Below are positions 13,599-22,081 of a stretch of 42,535 nucleotides of DNA, in pieces. The notes under the pieces are model-generated. The model was not told the DNA's origin, did not search any database, and worked only from the letters and a program-made list of their open reading frames with translations. The stretch covers positions 1 to 42,535 of the IMG/VR virus record IMGVR_UViG_3300028837_000572, one strand, 5' to 3'. Numbering within the stretch: position 1 is the first letter of the stretch; every line of letters starts with the position of its first letter. The DNA is from a virus. Made by a program: the position numbers and the translations under genes.

Positions 13599-14840
13599 AT
13601 GGCAGGCTTTGAAGATACTGGCGGATCAGTAGCCAGAGCTGGCGGAGTCTCAAGTGGAGCAGCCGCCAAAGATATTAAGATATTGTATAAGGCTGTCTAT
13701 CTCAGAAATAGGCAACCAAAGTTAGTTTATCAACAGTTCGCAGCCAAGCAGGATAACGATACGAACATTCCCTTAAATAAGGGTGACAACATAGAATACA
13801 CCAGATATGCACCATTAAACGAGTATGACCCAGGTGATAGGGCTTATGCCTTACTGGCTGAGGGGATTAACCCTGAACCAGAGAAATACTATGCACAGAC
13901 CGTCAATGCTGTACTGGATGAATACGGTAGTTATATTAAACCATCATCTAGGAGCTGGTTGACCGCATACGACCCGAAACTGGGAGGGTTGATAAGTTTA
14001 CTTGGAGTTCAATCAGGTAAGACTTTAGAACTTAAAATCCAGAATATACTTGCACAGGGATTTATGCCGATAAGAGGAGACAGTGACACAACCTTTCAGG
14101 GTGAGAGAACTTGTGTAACAGCAGGTTCAAGCGTGACAGTAATTGTAACTGATGCAATTCCTACAGGTATCATTGCTACCGGTACAGGTGTTGTAGTTTT
14201 CTTAAGTGGTAGGAATGAAGGTATTACAAGGACTTTCACTTATACGGGTGCCACTTCTGTTACTTTAACTGTTGCATTACCATACTCACCTCTTACTGGC
14301 GATAGAGTATGGATGGGTTCTACTTTAGCATTGACTACAGGTGATAAGTTAACTCCTGCATTGGTGAAAAGAGCAGTAGCCAAACTTGAGGACCAGGAAG
14401 CACCTACATTTGATGATGGATACTATCATGCGATAATTCCCAGAGGTGGAATGAAGTATGACTTTATGAACGACACCGAATACGTCAACTTAAAACACTA
14501 TGCAGCTCCAAAAGATTTGTACAGGAATTTAGTTGGTGAGTTTGCAGGTGTCCGTTTCCATGAGTCTACTGTTCCTTACCGACATACCGCAGGAACTCTT
14601 GGAACTTATGTAGCAAGTGCTGTGCCGAGAATGGTTTCCATGTTCGGGAAATGGGCTTTCGGTAATGTAAAATTGGCTGGTAAAGACCAGAAGTTTTATG
14701 TTAATCCTCCTCCTGAAGAAGGTACTACTACCAATCCGCTCGGGATGTTTGGAACGATAGGCTGGAAGAATATGTATGCCCCACTGGTATTAAATGGCGC
14801 CTGGGGCGTAAATCTTTTTTGTGTCCCAACTGTGGTATAA
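13599..14840 (+). CDS. Major capsid protein (N4-gp56 family)
   Basis: A 413-residue HK97-fold coat protein. KAVYLRNRQPKLVYQQFAAK, then PLNKGDNIEYTRY, EYGSYIK, and the C-terminal IGWKNMYAPLVLNGAWGVNL follow the N4-gp56 major-capsid pattern from start to end. Residues about 165-245 (repeated T, V and G) form a beta-rich insertion, usual in this family. The ribosome site is GGAAGTGATT. A GC-rich hairpin follows the gene, and the decoration-protein candidate comes next. Confidence 0.85.
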   Translation: MAGFEDTGGSVARAGGVSSGAAAKDIKILYKAVYLRNRQPKLVYQQFAAKQDNDTNIPLNKGDNIEYTRYAPLNEYDPGDRAYALLAEGINPEPEKYYAQTVNAVLDEYGSYIKPSSRSWLTAYDPKLGGLISLLGVQSGKTLELKIQNILAQGFMPIRGDSDTTFQGERTCVTAGSSVTVIVTDAIPTGIIATGTGVVVFLSGRNEGITRTFTYTGATSVTLTVALPYSPLTGDRVWMGSTLALTTGDKLTPALVKRAVAKLEDQEAPTFDDGYYHAIIPRGGMKYDFMNDTEYVNLKHYAAPKDLYRNLVGEFAGVRFHESTVPYRHTAGTLGTYVASAVPRMVSMFGKWAFGNVKLAGKDQKFYVNPPPEEGTTTNPLGMFGTIGWKNMYAPLVLNGAWGVNLFCVPTVV

Positions 14841-14866
14841 TAGGACTGTTGTATAAATAATTAAAT

Positions 14867-14887
14867 GAGGGGGATTCATTCCCCCTC
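14867..14887 (+). terminator. Hairpin after the capsid gene
   Basis: GAGGGGGA pairs perfectly with TCCCCCTC around the loop TTCAT. No T run follows (TCAAATC), so it may act as a partial terminator or a 3'-end stabiliser that sets the ratio of capsid to downstream messages. Confidence 0.6.
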
Positions 14888-14913
14888 TCAAATCTTGAAA
14901 GGAGATGTTAAAA

Positions 14914-15288
14914 ATGGAATGGACACCGATTATAGATTGTGCTTACGATGTAGATTTTACCATCGCTACTCCCGGTGCCACTATGGTTGTTACTATCCAA
15001 TTAAAAGACTTTGAAGGCAAGAACTTAAATGTCAAAGCTGGTGTGATGATGTATATTACAAATGATGCTGCTGGAAATGTACTTCATTCTCTTGCAACCG
15101 ATGCAGTAGTAGCGACTCATGGTTTTGTTAATGTGATTATAACTAACCGTGTATACTATTTAATTACAGAAGATACTGGGATTGTTGCTGTTACTCTTGA
15201 TGGAGCTTCTGCTGCCGATGATTTTGTGAATGTAGTATTACCTAATGGAAAAGTTGTAACAAGTGGCGCAGTGGCATTTAATGCTTAA
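14914..15288 (+). CDS. Probable capsid decoration protein
   Basis: A 124-residue, beta-rich protein with no cysteine-based site beyond one Cys. Regular alternation (ATMVVTIQLKDFEGKNLNVK, VYYLITEDTGIVAVTLDG) suggests an Ig-like or beta-sandwich fold. It follows the capsid gene directly. An ATG at 14905 lies inside the ribosome site; AAAGGAG at 14898-14904 serves ATG 14914. Its place between two GC-rich hairpins suggests high, separately tuned expression. The role is inferred from position and fold. Confidence 0.6.
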   Translation: MEWTPIIDCAYDVDFTIATPGATMVVTIQLKDFEGKNLNVKAGVMMYITNDAAGNVLHSLATDAVVATHGFVNVIITNRVYYLITEDTGIVAVTLDGASAADDFVNVVLPNGKVVTSGAVAFNA

Positions 15289-15309
15289 AATTAACTTAAC
15301 AAAATAAAT

Positions 15310-15329
15310 AGGGGGCTTAACCGCCCCCT
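15310..15329 (+). terminator. Second hairpin between structural genes
   Basis: AGGGGGC pairs with GCCCCCT around a six-base loop, immediately before the AAAGGAG of the next gene. It has only two T's after it. With the similar hairpin at 14867-14887 it flanks the decoration-protein gene. Confidence 0.55.
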
Positions 15330-15345
15330 TGAAAGGAGAAAAATA

Positions 15346-16260
15346 ATGTTAACAATTGAAAAAAGTATAGAACAGGGTTGGGGTGCTGGTGGATTATACG
15401 ACATCCTGAAACAATTACAGAATATGGCAGTACCAATAACTCAAACCCAAATCTATTATGTTTCAAAAGGCGGTAATAACGTAGATGGTTTATCTTGGGC
15501 AACTGCTTTTACAACTCTTACTGCTGCTATTACAGAACAAAGAAGAATGAGGGCAACTTTACCTTCTGCCGAACAATCTGTAAATAGTTACATAATTATG
15601 GCACCTGCAACTTATGTTGAAGCTACCATTGAATCTTTTCCATTTTCCACTACAATAATTGGACTGGGAATACCAGGAACAGATAAAGCAGTTGAAATTA
15701 TTCCTGCATCGGGTGCTTGTATGGCAGGAACGGTATCAGGTTTACGTCTTGTGAATTTAAGATTTGAAGCTGTTGGAGCTGTTAATTTACTTGATTTTAA
15801 TATTAGTAATAATGTTGAAATCTTAAATTGTGAATTTGAATGTGGCGATACTGACAACTTAGCTGCTATATCTAATACAGGTGGAGCAGGATTTATGACT
15901 ATAAGAAATTGTAAATTCGGAAGTCAAATAGCTACTCCTGGATTTAGTTATTGCCTAAAATTTACATCTTGGTTTAGTGCTGCTGTAATAGAAAATAACG
16001 TATTTGATGGGATGGATGCTACTGGAACTGCAATATCAATACATATAAACAGCGTAGGTTATGGTGCTGTAATCAGAAATAACATAATCAGACTTAATGG
16101 TGCTGGCGTAGGTATAGACGATAATAGTGATGACGCTATGGTTATAGAGAATAAAATATTCCACGTTGGAGATAGTGGCTGGGTTAGTGGCAACTTTGAA
16201 GGGTTAGTTTGTCGCAATAAAAAGGAAAGGGGGAAAAATAAATGCCAGCGAAGAGTTTAA
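15346..16260 (+). CDS. Right-handed beta-helix virion protein
   Basis: A 304-residue protein. Residues about 35-65 (IYYVSKGGNNVDGLSWATAF) are the usual start of right-handed parallel beta-helix (DUF1565-type) domains. Later rungs repeat in the N-V-E-I-L-N-C-E-F / M-T-I-R-N-C-K-F / V-I-E-N-N-V-F / V-I-R-N-N-I-I pattern. Such helices form phage spikes or capsid fibres that bind or cut polysaccharide. The C-terminal 15 residues are basic and overlap the start of the next gene by 19 bp. No catalytic residues can be assigned by eye. Confidence 0.7.
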   Translation: MLTIEKSIEQGWGAGGLYDILKQLQNMAVPITQTQIYYVSKGGNNVDGLSWATAFTTLTAAITEQRRMRATLPSAEQSVNSYIIMAPATYVEATIESFPFSTTIIGLGIPGTDKAVEIIPASGACMAGTVSGLRLVNLRFEAVGAVNLLDFNISNNVEILNCEFECGDTDNLAAISNTGGAGFMTIRNCKFGSQIATPGFSYCLKFTSWFSAAVIENNVFDGMDATGTAISIHINSVGYGAVIRNNIIRLNGAGVGIDDNSDDAMVIENKIFHVGDSGWVSGNFEGLVCRNKKERGKNKCQRRV

Positions 16261-16397
16261 AGCAATTCAAATTAATGAAGGCAATCGCAGAAGGAACATA
16301 TCGTTCTGGTTATAGAGGAATATCTCGGAAGGTGGCTAAAGAATTTGTAGACCATCAGAGTCCTAAAGGATTGCCAAGAAAAGTAAAAAAGAAATAA
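16242..16397 (+). CDS. DUF3008-like small basic protein
   Basis: A 51-residue protein, MPAKSLKQFKLM ... ISRKVAKEFVDH ... KGLPRKVKKK. This is the layout of short phage proteins of the DUF3008 type (PAKSxxQxxLM at the start, KGLPxxV at the end), of unknown function and usually next to structural genes. AAAGGGGG precedes the ATG. Confidence 0.65.
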   Translation: MPAKSLKQFKLMKAIAEGTYRSGYRGISRKVAKEFVDHQSPKGLPRKVKKK

Positions 16398-16409
16398 GGA
16401 GTGATTATT

Positions 16410-16532
16410 TTGGGTAAAACCATAAGAAAGAAACGTGATTCTTCAGGACCCTTCAAGGGTTCTTACCAGCGTAAAGTAAAAAAAATAGGTAAAAGACAAC
16501 AATCGGGGCTACCTTGTCCCAAAAAAAAGTAA
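16410..16532 (+). CDS. Small basic protein with GPFKGSYQRKV motif
   Basis: A 40-residue, Lys/Arg-rich peptide starting at TTG 16410, six bases after AAGGAGTG. RDSSGPFKGSYQRKVKKIGK, then LPCPKKK, resembles other tiny phage-encoded basic proteins found beside capsid genes. It is probably virion- or nucleic-acid-associated. No ATG lies upstream in frame. Confidence 0.55.
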   Translation: MGKTIRKKRDSSGPFKGSYQRKVKKIGKRQQSGLPCPKKK

Positions 16533-16553
16533 GGGGGTGATTAATTTATATCT

Positions 16554-17174
16554 ATGCCATATAAAAATAAGGAAGACTTAAAAAAATATTACATAAAAAA
16601 TAAAGATAAAATAAAAATATATAAAAAACGATATCGTCAGAAACATAAAGAATATTGTAAGGAATATGAAAAGGAATATCGTAGAACACACAAAGAAAAG
16701 ATTAAAAAAGATAACAAAAAATATCGTACAGAACATAAAGAACAAATAAAAGAAAATCGGAGAAAATGGAGTAAAGAAAATAAGGAATATAGTAAGAAAT
16801 ATAGAAATGAACATAAGGAATATATCAAGAAATACCGTAAGGAATATTGTAAAACAGAAAATGGGAAGGCAGCTAATCAGAGGGGTCATTTTGCAAGAAG
16901 AGCAAGAGAGAGGGAAATTATTAATAACTTAACTTTTGATGAATGGTTGGAAATATTAAAAAGATATAGTTGGAAATGTGCTTACTGTGGGATTGGGTTT
17001 GACTTATTTAATAGACCAGAAAGAGACCATATAATTCCTATATCTAAAGGCGGTAATAACACGAGAAAAAATATTGTTCCAGCTTGTAGGAGTTGCAATG
17101 CAAAGAAACATAATAAAATATTGAAAGGGGTTGAAAATTTTGAGTTTAAAAATAACGCAAGAATATATGGATGA
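16554..17174 (+). CDS. HNH homing-type endonuclease
   Basis: A 206-residue protein. Residues 1-100 are eight or so lysine/tyrosine repeats (KKYRNEHKEYIKKYRKEY). The HNH domain has C142/C145 (CAYCG), DH at 158-159, the asparagine in NNTRKNI and CRSCN at 178-182, all intact. It lies between two structural genes and its 3' end runs 35 bp into the next gene, like the HNH gene at terL. The ribosome site is poor (GGGGGTGA, 14 bases away). Confidence 0.8.
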   Translation: MPYKNKEDLKKYYIKNKDKIKIYKKRYRQKHKEYCKEYEKEYRRTHKEKIKKDNKKYRTEHKEQIKENRRKWSKENKEYSKKYRNEHKEYIKKYRKEYCKTENGKAANQRGHFARRAREREIINNLTFDEWLEILKRYSWKCAYCGIGFDLFNRPERDHIIPISKGGNNTRKNIVPACRSCNAKKHNKILKGVENFEFKNNARIYG

Positions 17175-17316
17175 AGAAGTAATCAAACCGATAATGAAAA
17201 GATTCGATGATTTGGAAAAACTAATCAAAGATAATGACAAGAATCTAAGGATGAAGATTAGTTGGATGTCTGATAATATTACCAAGATACCAAAGAAAAA
17301 AATGAAGAAAAAATAA
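17140..17316 (+). CDS. Small helical hypothetical protein
   Basis: A 58-residue protein with a helical, acidic N-terminal half (DEEVIKPIMKRFDDLEKLIK) and a basic end (PKKKMKKK). GAAAGGGG sits nine bases before TTG 17140; the TTG at 17131 is too close to it. The beginning lies within the HNH gene's 3' end, which suggests that the endonuclease was inserted at this gene's start. Confidence 0.5.
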   Translation: MSLKITQEYMDEEVIKPIMKRFDDLEKLIKDNDKNLRMKISWMSDNITKIPKKKMKKK

Positions 17317-17330
17317 AGAAGGTGATAGAT

Positions 17331-17603
17331 ATGGAAGTATGGAAATGGAAATTAGTTACATCAAATACACAACTTACTAATGATATTACTTTCATTAAAA
17401 CAATAATATTAGACCATAGCACTACGACCAACGTGGTTATTGATGACAGTGCTTCAGGGGCAGGTACAGAATTTATGACTGTTCGCAATACAGCAGAGAT
17501 ATTAACTGTGCCTATCATTCTCGATGACCCTGCTCAGTTGGATAATGGCTGTTATGTTGAAATATCAGCAGGTCAAGTGTGGATTCAATATAGGGAAGGA
17601 TAA
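17331..17603 (+). CDS. Small beta-rich virion-type protein, copy 1
   Basis: A 90-residue protein, one of a tandem pair with the next gene. Conserved positions across the two are W-K-W at the start, QLTNDITFIK, EFMT, VPIILDDPAQL, NGCY and the VWIQYR end. AGAAGGTGA precedes ATG 17331 (a GTG at 17322 lies inside the ribosome site). Its place between capsid and adaptor genes suggests a decoration or head-fibre subunit, not proved. Confidence 0.65.
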   Translation: MEVWKWKLVTSNTQLTNDITFIKTIILDHSTTTNVVIDDSASGAGTEFMTVRNTAEILTVPIILDDPAQLDNGCYVEISAGQVWIQYREG

Positions 17604-17617
17604 AGAAGGTGGAGTAA

Positions 17618-17923
17618 ATGGAAAAATGGAAATGGGATTTGCTTACTTCAAGTGGGAGTGTTGTTGATAAACAGCTTACCAATGATATAACTTTTATCAA
17701 GTCAATAATATTAGAACACGCAGATACGGCAACCAGTGTAACTATTTATGATGAGGCTAAGGGTGGTACGACTAAAGAATTTATGACTATTCATAACACT
17801 ACCAAACAATTGGTTGTACCTATTATACTTGATGACCCTGCTCAATTGGAGAACGGTTGTTATATTGTGCCAGCAGCACAACAAAATGATATAAATGTAT
17901 GGATTCAATATAGAAATGGTTAA
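17618..17923 (+). CDS. Small beta-rich virion-type protein, copy 2
   Basis: A 101-residue paralogue of the preceding gene, with short insertions after residue 12 and near the C-terminus. The leader AAAGAAGGTG is shared too, so the duplication included the ribosome site. The two copies have diverged well, consistent with an old duplication and separate roles. Confidence 0.65.
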   Translation: MEKWKWDLLTSSGSVVDKQLTNDITFIKSIILEHADTATSVTIYDEAKGGTTKEFMTIHNTTKQLVVPIILDDPAQLENGCYIVPAAQQNDINVWIQYRNG

Positions 17924-17940
17924 TAAGTAGGTGATGATAT

Positions 17941-18651
17941 ATGGCAGATTTAATGTATGCAACTATAGCGACTATGGAGACTGCGGTAAGAAGTCTTATA
18001 AATGAGAAAACTGCTAAATTCTGGACTTCCGATGAAGTCAAAGCGTGGCTATTAGAAGGACTTGAAGATATCGCTCACGAGACTCACTGTCTAAGAACGT
18101 GGAAAATCGTTGGTGAAGAAGGAACTGAAACTATTTCGGATGGTGATATATTTGATGAACGAGAAGTTAGAATGGATGAAGATTTTATCGCTATTGACGA
18201 GGGTAAAGTCTATTACAATGATATAGTTTGTTATCCTACAACTATAACTCGTATGTCCAATTACGATAACAAATGGCGTAACCATTCAGGTGATCCTTCG
18301 GAGTATTACATTAGGGGTGATATGCTCGGATTCAATCGAAAAATATCAGCAGGGGATACGATTAAGTTTTATCAAATCGAAAGGGCAGCCGAGATAGCGG
18401 GAACTGTAGCACCTTTTAATGGTGATTACAGATTGATTAATTTCAGAAAACTGGCGATATGGTATGCGATTTCAATGTGCTGGTATAAGAAAAACGAAGA
18501 TACAAAAGGTGACAGATTCAGAGTTTATTACGACAGAGGCGTATTAAGGATGCAGGAATTACTTGGTATAGATTTAGACGGAGTATCAGCTATGGTGCCT
18601 GAGGAGAGTTTAAGTCATTTCTCGGTAGAAGAGACGTGGCCACCGCAGTAA
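17941..18651 (+). CDS. Head-tail adaptor protein
   Basis: A 236-residue protein. SLINEKTAKFWTSDEVKAWL followed by LEGLEDIAHETHCLRTWKI, and a later LINFRKLAIWYAISMCWYKK, follow the layout of podovirus adaptor (connector) proteins: an N-terminal helix hairpin, a beta-barrel centre and a helical return. It would bind below the portal. It lies just before the tail protein genes, as expected. Ribosome site AGGTGATGAT. Confidence 0.65.
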   Translation: MADLMYATIATMETAVRSLINEKTAKFWTSDEVKAWLLEGLEDIAHETHCLRTWKIVGEEGTETISDGDIFDEREVRMDEDFIAIDEGKVYYNDIVCYPTTITRMSNYDNKWRNHSGDPSEYYIRGDMLGFNRKISAGDTIKFYQIERAAEIAGTVAPFNGDYRLINFRKLAIWYAISMCWYKKNEDTKGDRFRVYYDRGVLRMQELLGIDLDGVSAMVPEESLSHFSVEETWPPQ

Positions 18652-18678
18652 GGGGAATAATAATTGAGAAGTGATTAG

Positions 18679-19509
18679 ATGAAACAAGTATATAAAATGT
18701 TCGACAGAAAAACAGTAGGACAATCTCATATATATTTAGACCAACTCCCCAGAGAGGCGGGCGGTATTCATAATATGTCTTTCGATAATAACGGAAGATT
18801 AATCAAACGTCTTGGCTTTACCGAACACAATACAGCATCATTAAGTGACGACCATCCGATAACAGGATTGTTTAGATTTTACAAGATTGCCACAGATACT
18901 AAATATACTTTAGTGGTGTGTGATACGATTCTGTATAAATTGGCTAACACTGACCCCTGGAATGGGGAGTCGATAAAAACAGAGTTAACCTCCGAAGCGG
19001 TTATGCACTTTGCTGACTTCGGCAATCGTTGTTATTTTTGTAACGATGAGGATGGTCTTTTCAAGTTTGGAGTAGATACTACTACTGTCAGAACTGTAGG
19101 GATAACCGCACCTGCTGCTAAACCTGAGGGAGTGGGTGGAGCTAATAGTGGTTCATTGGGTGTGGGTAATTATAAATTTTGTTACACTTATGTAGATGAG
19201 GACGGCTATGAGAGTAATCCATCACCTGTTAGTGATGCTATAGATGTGGAAGCAGGAGAAAAAGTTACGTTAACTGTTGTCATTGGGACTGATTCTAAAA
19301 TAGTATCCAGAAATTTTTATCGTACTGCTGTTGGTGGTGCGATTTACTATTATGATGGGGAAGATGCAAATGATGACACCTCTTATGTATCTTCACAAGC
19401 AGATACTGGTCTCGGTACTCAAGTATCTACCAAACACGATACCGCACCTACTTCACCACAGAACTTGATCAAACGTGGTTTCAGCGGACTCCTGATAGAC
19501 GAAAGATAA
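18679..19509 (+). CDS. Tail protein, 5' part of a split gene
   Basis: A 276-residue, beta-rich product (QLPREAGGIHNMSFDNNGRL, LTGLFRFY-like blades, YKFCYTYVDEDGYESNPSPV) of the kind found in podovirus tail hub/knob proteins. It ends at TAA 19507-19509 in the middle of a domain. The -1 frame continues with related sequence to 20369, so the gene is split by a frameshift, or by a deletion: the region usually found before the LIVFTE segment seems short. GAAGTGATTAG precedes the ATG. Confidence 0.65.
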   Translation: MKQVYKMFDRKTVGQSHIYLDQLPREAGGIHNMSFDNNGRLIKRLGFTEHNTASLSDDHPITGLFRFYKIATDTKYTLVVCDTILYKLANTDPWNGESIKTELTSEAVMHFADFGNRCYFCNDEDGLFKFGVDTTTVRTVGITAPAAKPEGVGGANSGSLGVGNYKFCYTYVDEDGYESNPSPVSDAIDVEAGEKVTLTVVIGTDSKIVSRNFYRTAVGGAIYYYDGEDANDDTSYVSSQADTGLGTQVSTKHDTAPTSPQNLIKRGFSGLLIDER

Positions 19510-20369
19510 CGGGTCTTGTCGAGCAGGCAAGAAATTTAATTGTATTTACTGAAGATATAGTAATTGTCTTAACAGGCACAGATGAGGATAATTTCACTTT
19601 TAGAAAGTCTTATGCTGGGGATGGGTGTATTGCTACTCGAAGCATACAGAATATCAGTAATTATATTATATTCCTTTCTTTTAACGGATTGATGGCTTTT
19701 AATGGCAGTGAAATTGCGGAAGTTGACGCCAAGTTAAGCAAATATTTGAAAGATAACATAAATTACGCTGCTGCCGGTACTTCCTGTTCTTTTTATTATG
19801 ATGATAAATACATTCTGTCTTATCCTACTAATGCCTCCCATGTTTTAGGTGAAAGTACTGTGCCAAATGAGTCAATATATTTCGATTACAAGACCGGCAA
19901 GACCGGTGTATTTAGTTTTGCTTTTAATGTATTTTCACGCTGGGACAAGGGCGATGACGGGATACAAATAAAGGGTGGTTCAACCACCGAAGGTAGAGTC
20001 TATAATATATTCGATGGACTTGATGATGACGATTCGGCGATAGAGTTTTACGATAGAACAATGCCTTTGGATTTCGGACTACCGGAAGTGGAAAAAAATT
20101 TCTACGAATTACGTGTTAAATTAAAGACCACTACGGCAACGGATTTTAGATTTTACTACACTATTGATGATGGTGGTGAGACCTATGTAGATACACCCAA
20201 TAATCCTGGTGAAGCCGTTGTTGCAGATAGTGAACGCTGGTATGGGTTCAACTTACCCGAAGAAACAAGAGGAAAGAGCATAACTATAAGACCGAGAATG
20301 AGTGACGCATATCAGGCAGAATTTCAGGGTTATATTATCGTTTACGATACTGAACCATTAAGGGTATAA
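19500..20369 (+). CDS. Tail protein, 3' part in the -1 frame
   Basis: The continuation of the previous gene, read one base back. It begins RKITGLVEQARNLIVFTEDI, then IATRSIQNISNYIIFLSFNG and LMAFNGSE, a familiar ITGL...LLVFTE...FLS..G..AFNG run of tail proteins. There is no ribosome site or ATG of its own; the first TTG (19689) falls inside the conserved run. No clean slippery heptamer is visible in the overlap, so mutation, deletion or sequencing error is more likely than programmed shifting. Confidence 0.6.
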   Translation, partial: RKITGLVEQARNLIVFTEDIVIVLTGTDEDNFTFRKSYAGDGCIATRSIQNISNYIIFLSFNGLMAFNGSEIAEVDAKLSKYLKDNINYAAAGTSCSFYYDDKYILSYPTNASHVLGESTVPNESIYFDYKTGKTGVFSFAFNVFSRWDKGDDGIQIKGGSTTEGRVYNIFDGLDDDDSAIEFYDRTMPLDFGLPEVEKNFYELRVKLKTTTATDFRFYYTIDDGGETYVDTPNNPGEAVVADSERWYGFNLPEETRGKSITIRPRMSDAYQAEFQGYIIVYDTEPLRV

Positions 20370-20371
20370 AT

Positions 20372-22060
20372 ATGATAAGTAAAAGCGTATTTAAAGTGAC
20401 TGATACGGTAAGCAAAATAATAGAGGATATGCATGGTTTCCAACCTGGTATACATTATGGTGTTAATATTTTAGGACAAGTTTCTTCATGGGGAACTCCT
20501 AAAATCGAGGATACTCAAGAACAAATAGACAATATAGTTGACAGCATAGAGAATAAATATGCTTCTGGTTATGTTTTTGATCAATGGCAGGATATGACTA
20601 CAGAAGTACCTTTTTATTTTTATTGGGAGATACCCCTTGGAACGGTTGAGATAATATCAGCAAGGTTGAGTTTTGAAGTCAAAACAGGTACGGGAACTAT
20701 AAACTTTACCATATCGGAAGATAAAGGGGCTTTGTATGGTAATAATTACGGACCATACACAACTGATATGAGGGCTATCGATATATTAGGCGACTTAACT
20801 GGCGAAGGAATAAAGATAATTAAATTTACCACAAGTGCCAATGTAACTTTAACAGCGAGAGTTTTCTTGAGGGTAAGGATTAGTAAAAAGGAAACACCTG
20901 ACGCTGTTTCAGAACGACCCGAGGTCAGGACTTTAGTAGCGACTTCTATTGTAAATGTATCGGCTACCTTAAACGGAGATATTGTAAGTGTAGGCAAAGG
21001 TACTTATGTTGACCATTCTACAGGTGAGATAAAACCTGTAACTTGCACTAAACGAGGTTTTAAGTATGGATTGACAATGACTGATACCTGGGATACCAAT
21101 GAATCAGATACTTATGTAAGAGGTACTTTTGGAATATCTGCGACAGGATTGACCCCTGAAACAGATTATTACTTCAGGGCTTATGCGGATAATCAATACG
21201 GAAGGAGTTATGGTGAATATATGAAACTGACAACGACAGTAGCAGTGCCAGCTATTTATCTGGCATATGAAAACGCAGTAACCAGTAAGAGATATATTAA
21301 TGTATATAATTCGGGTGGGACTTATATAGAGCAATGGGAAATTGAACTTACCGAACTTTATTACGGAAATAATGTTTTATGTGTTGATGTAGACGGAAAT
21401 GTCTATACCGTAGATGGAGACAACCACGGCATTTCAAAAAGAAATTCCAGCGGAACATTAACTCTTAATAAAAATGAGGCTAACTACATCTATAATATTG
21501 CGACTGGTCCTGACGGCTTTATCTACACCATAGAATATGACAGTGCTTTTAATAATGGGTATATTTCAAAAAGAAATGCTTCCGATTTGGTGAGTGTAGA
21601 TACAGAGGTTATTGATCCAGGAGGAGTAAAAAGTAATGCTTGGGAAGGTTTTGTCATTGACTCGGATGGTAAATTTTATCTGACCAATGCAAGTGATGAC
21701 CGATATGAGGAGTGGACTTGGGGAGACGGTATGACTGATTCCCATGATGGCGTTAATGCCATCCGTTCAGGCGGTCTTGGAGTGGCAGGAACAAAACTGG
21801 GAAGTCTTGATAGATTGGGAAAGCACGCTATCACTATTTTAAAATCACTTGGTGATGACGAAGCAGACGATGATTTAGATGATATTACCCGACCTGCAAA
21901 AGTAGGAACAATATCGGGATATTTGTTATACACAGGGGATGATGAAAGTTCTAACCTATGGATAGGAAAATATAACAGTAGTTTAGTAAAACAGTGGACA
22001 GTGATGCTTGCAAGCAGTACCAATTTTAGTGTAGCTTCAATAGCAGCTTATCCATTTTAA
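20372..22060 (+). CDS. Tail/fibre protein with FN3-like and propeller-like parts
   Basis: A 562-residue protein. Residues 1-60 are an attachment-like helical part, 60-180 a beta-sandwich, about 185-290 a fibronectin-III-like domain (SVNVSATLNGDI; then YGL...ATGLTPETDYYFRAYADN), and 295-562 repeated blades (GNVYTVDGDNHGISKRNSSG, DGFIYTIEYDS, DGKFYLTNASDD) resembling an NHL-type beta-propeller. It probably builds part of the tail or a receptor-binding appendage. Two bases separate it from the upstream gene. Confidence 0.65.
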   Translation: MISKSVFKVTDTVSKIIEDMHGFQPGIHYGVNILGQVSSWGTPKIEDTQEQIDNIVDSIENKYASGYVFDQWQDMTTEVPFYFYWEIPLGTVEIISARLSFEVKTGTGTINFTISEDKGALYGNNYGPYTTDMRAIDILGDLTGEGIKIIKFTTSANVTLTARVFLRVRISKKETPDAVSERPEVRTLVATSIVNVSATLNGDIVSVGKGTYVDHSTGEIKPVTCTKRGFKYGLTMTDTWDTNESDTYVRGTFGISATGLTPETDYYFRAYADNQYGRSYGEYMKLTTTVAVPAIYLAYENAVTSKRYINVYNSGGTYIEQWEIELTELYYGNNVLCVDVDGNVYTVDGDNHGISKRNSSGTLTLNKNEANYIYNIATGPDGFIYTIEYDSAFNNGYISKRNASDLVSVDTEVIDPGGVKSNAWEGFVIDSDGKFYLTNASDDRYEEWTWGDGMTDSHDGVNAIRSGGLGVAGTKLGSLDRLGKHAITILKSLGDDEADDDLDDITRPAKVGTISGYLLYTGDDESSNLWIGKYNSSLVKQWTVMLASSTNFSVASIAAYPF

Positions 22061-22081
22061 TTAAATAAAGGAAGTGATATT

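Noticed and set aside
14867-15329. The two GC-rich hairpins as full terminators
   Set aside because: Neither has a T tract and the downstream structural genes have no promoter of their own; partial termination or stabilisation is more likely.
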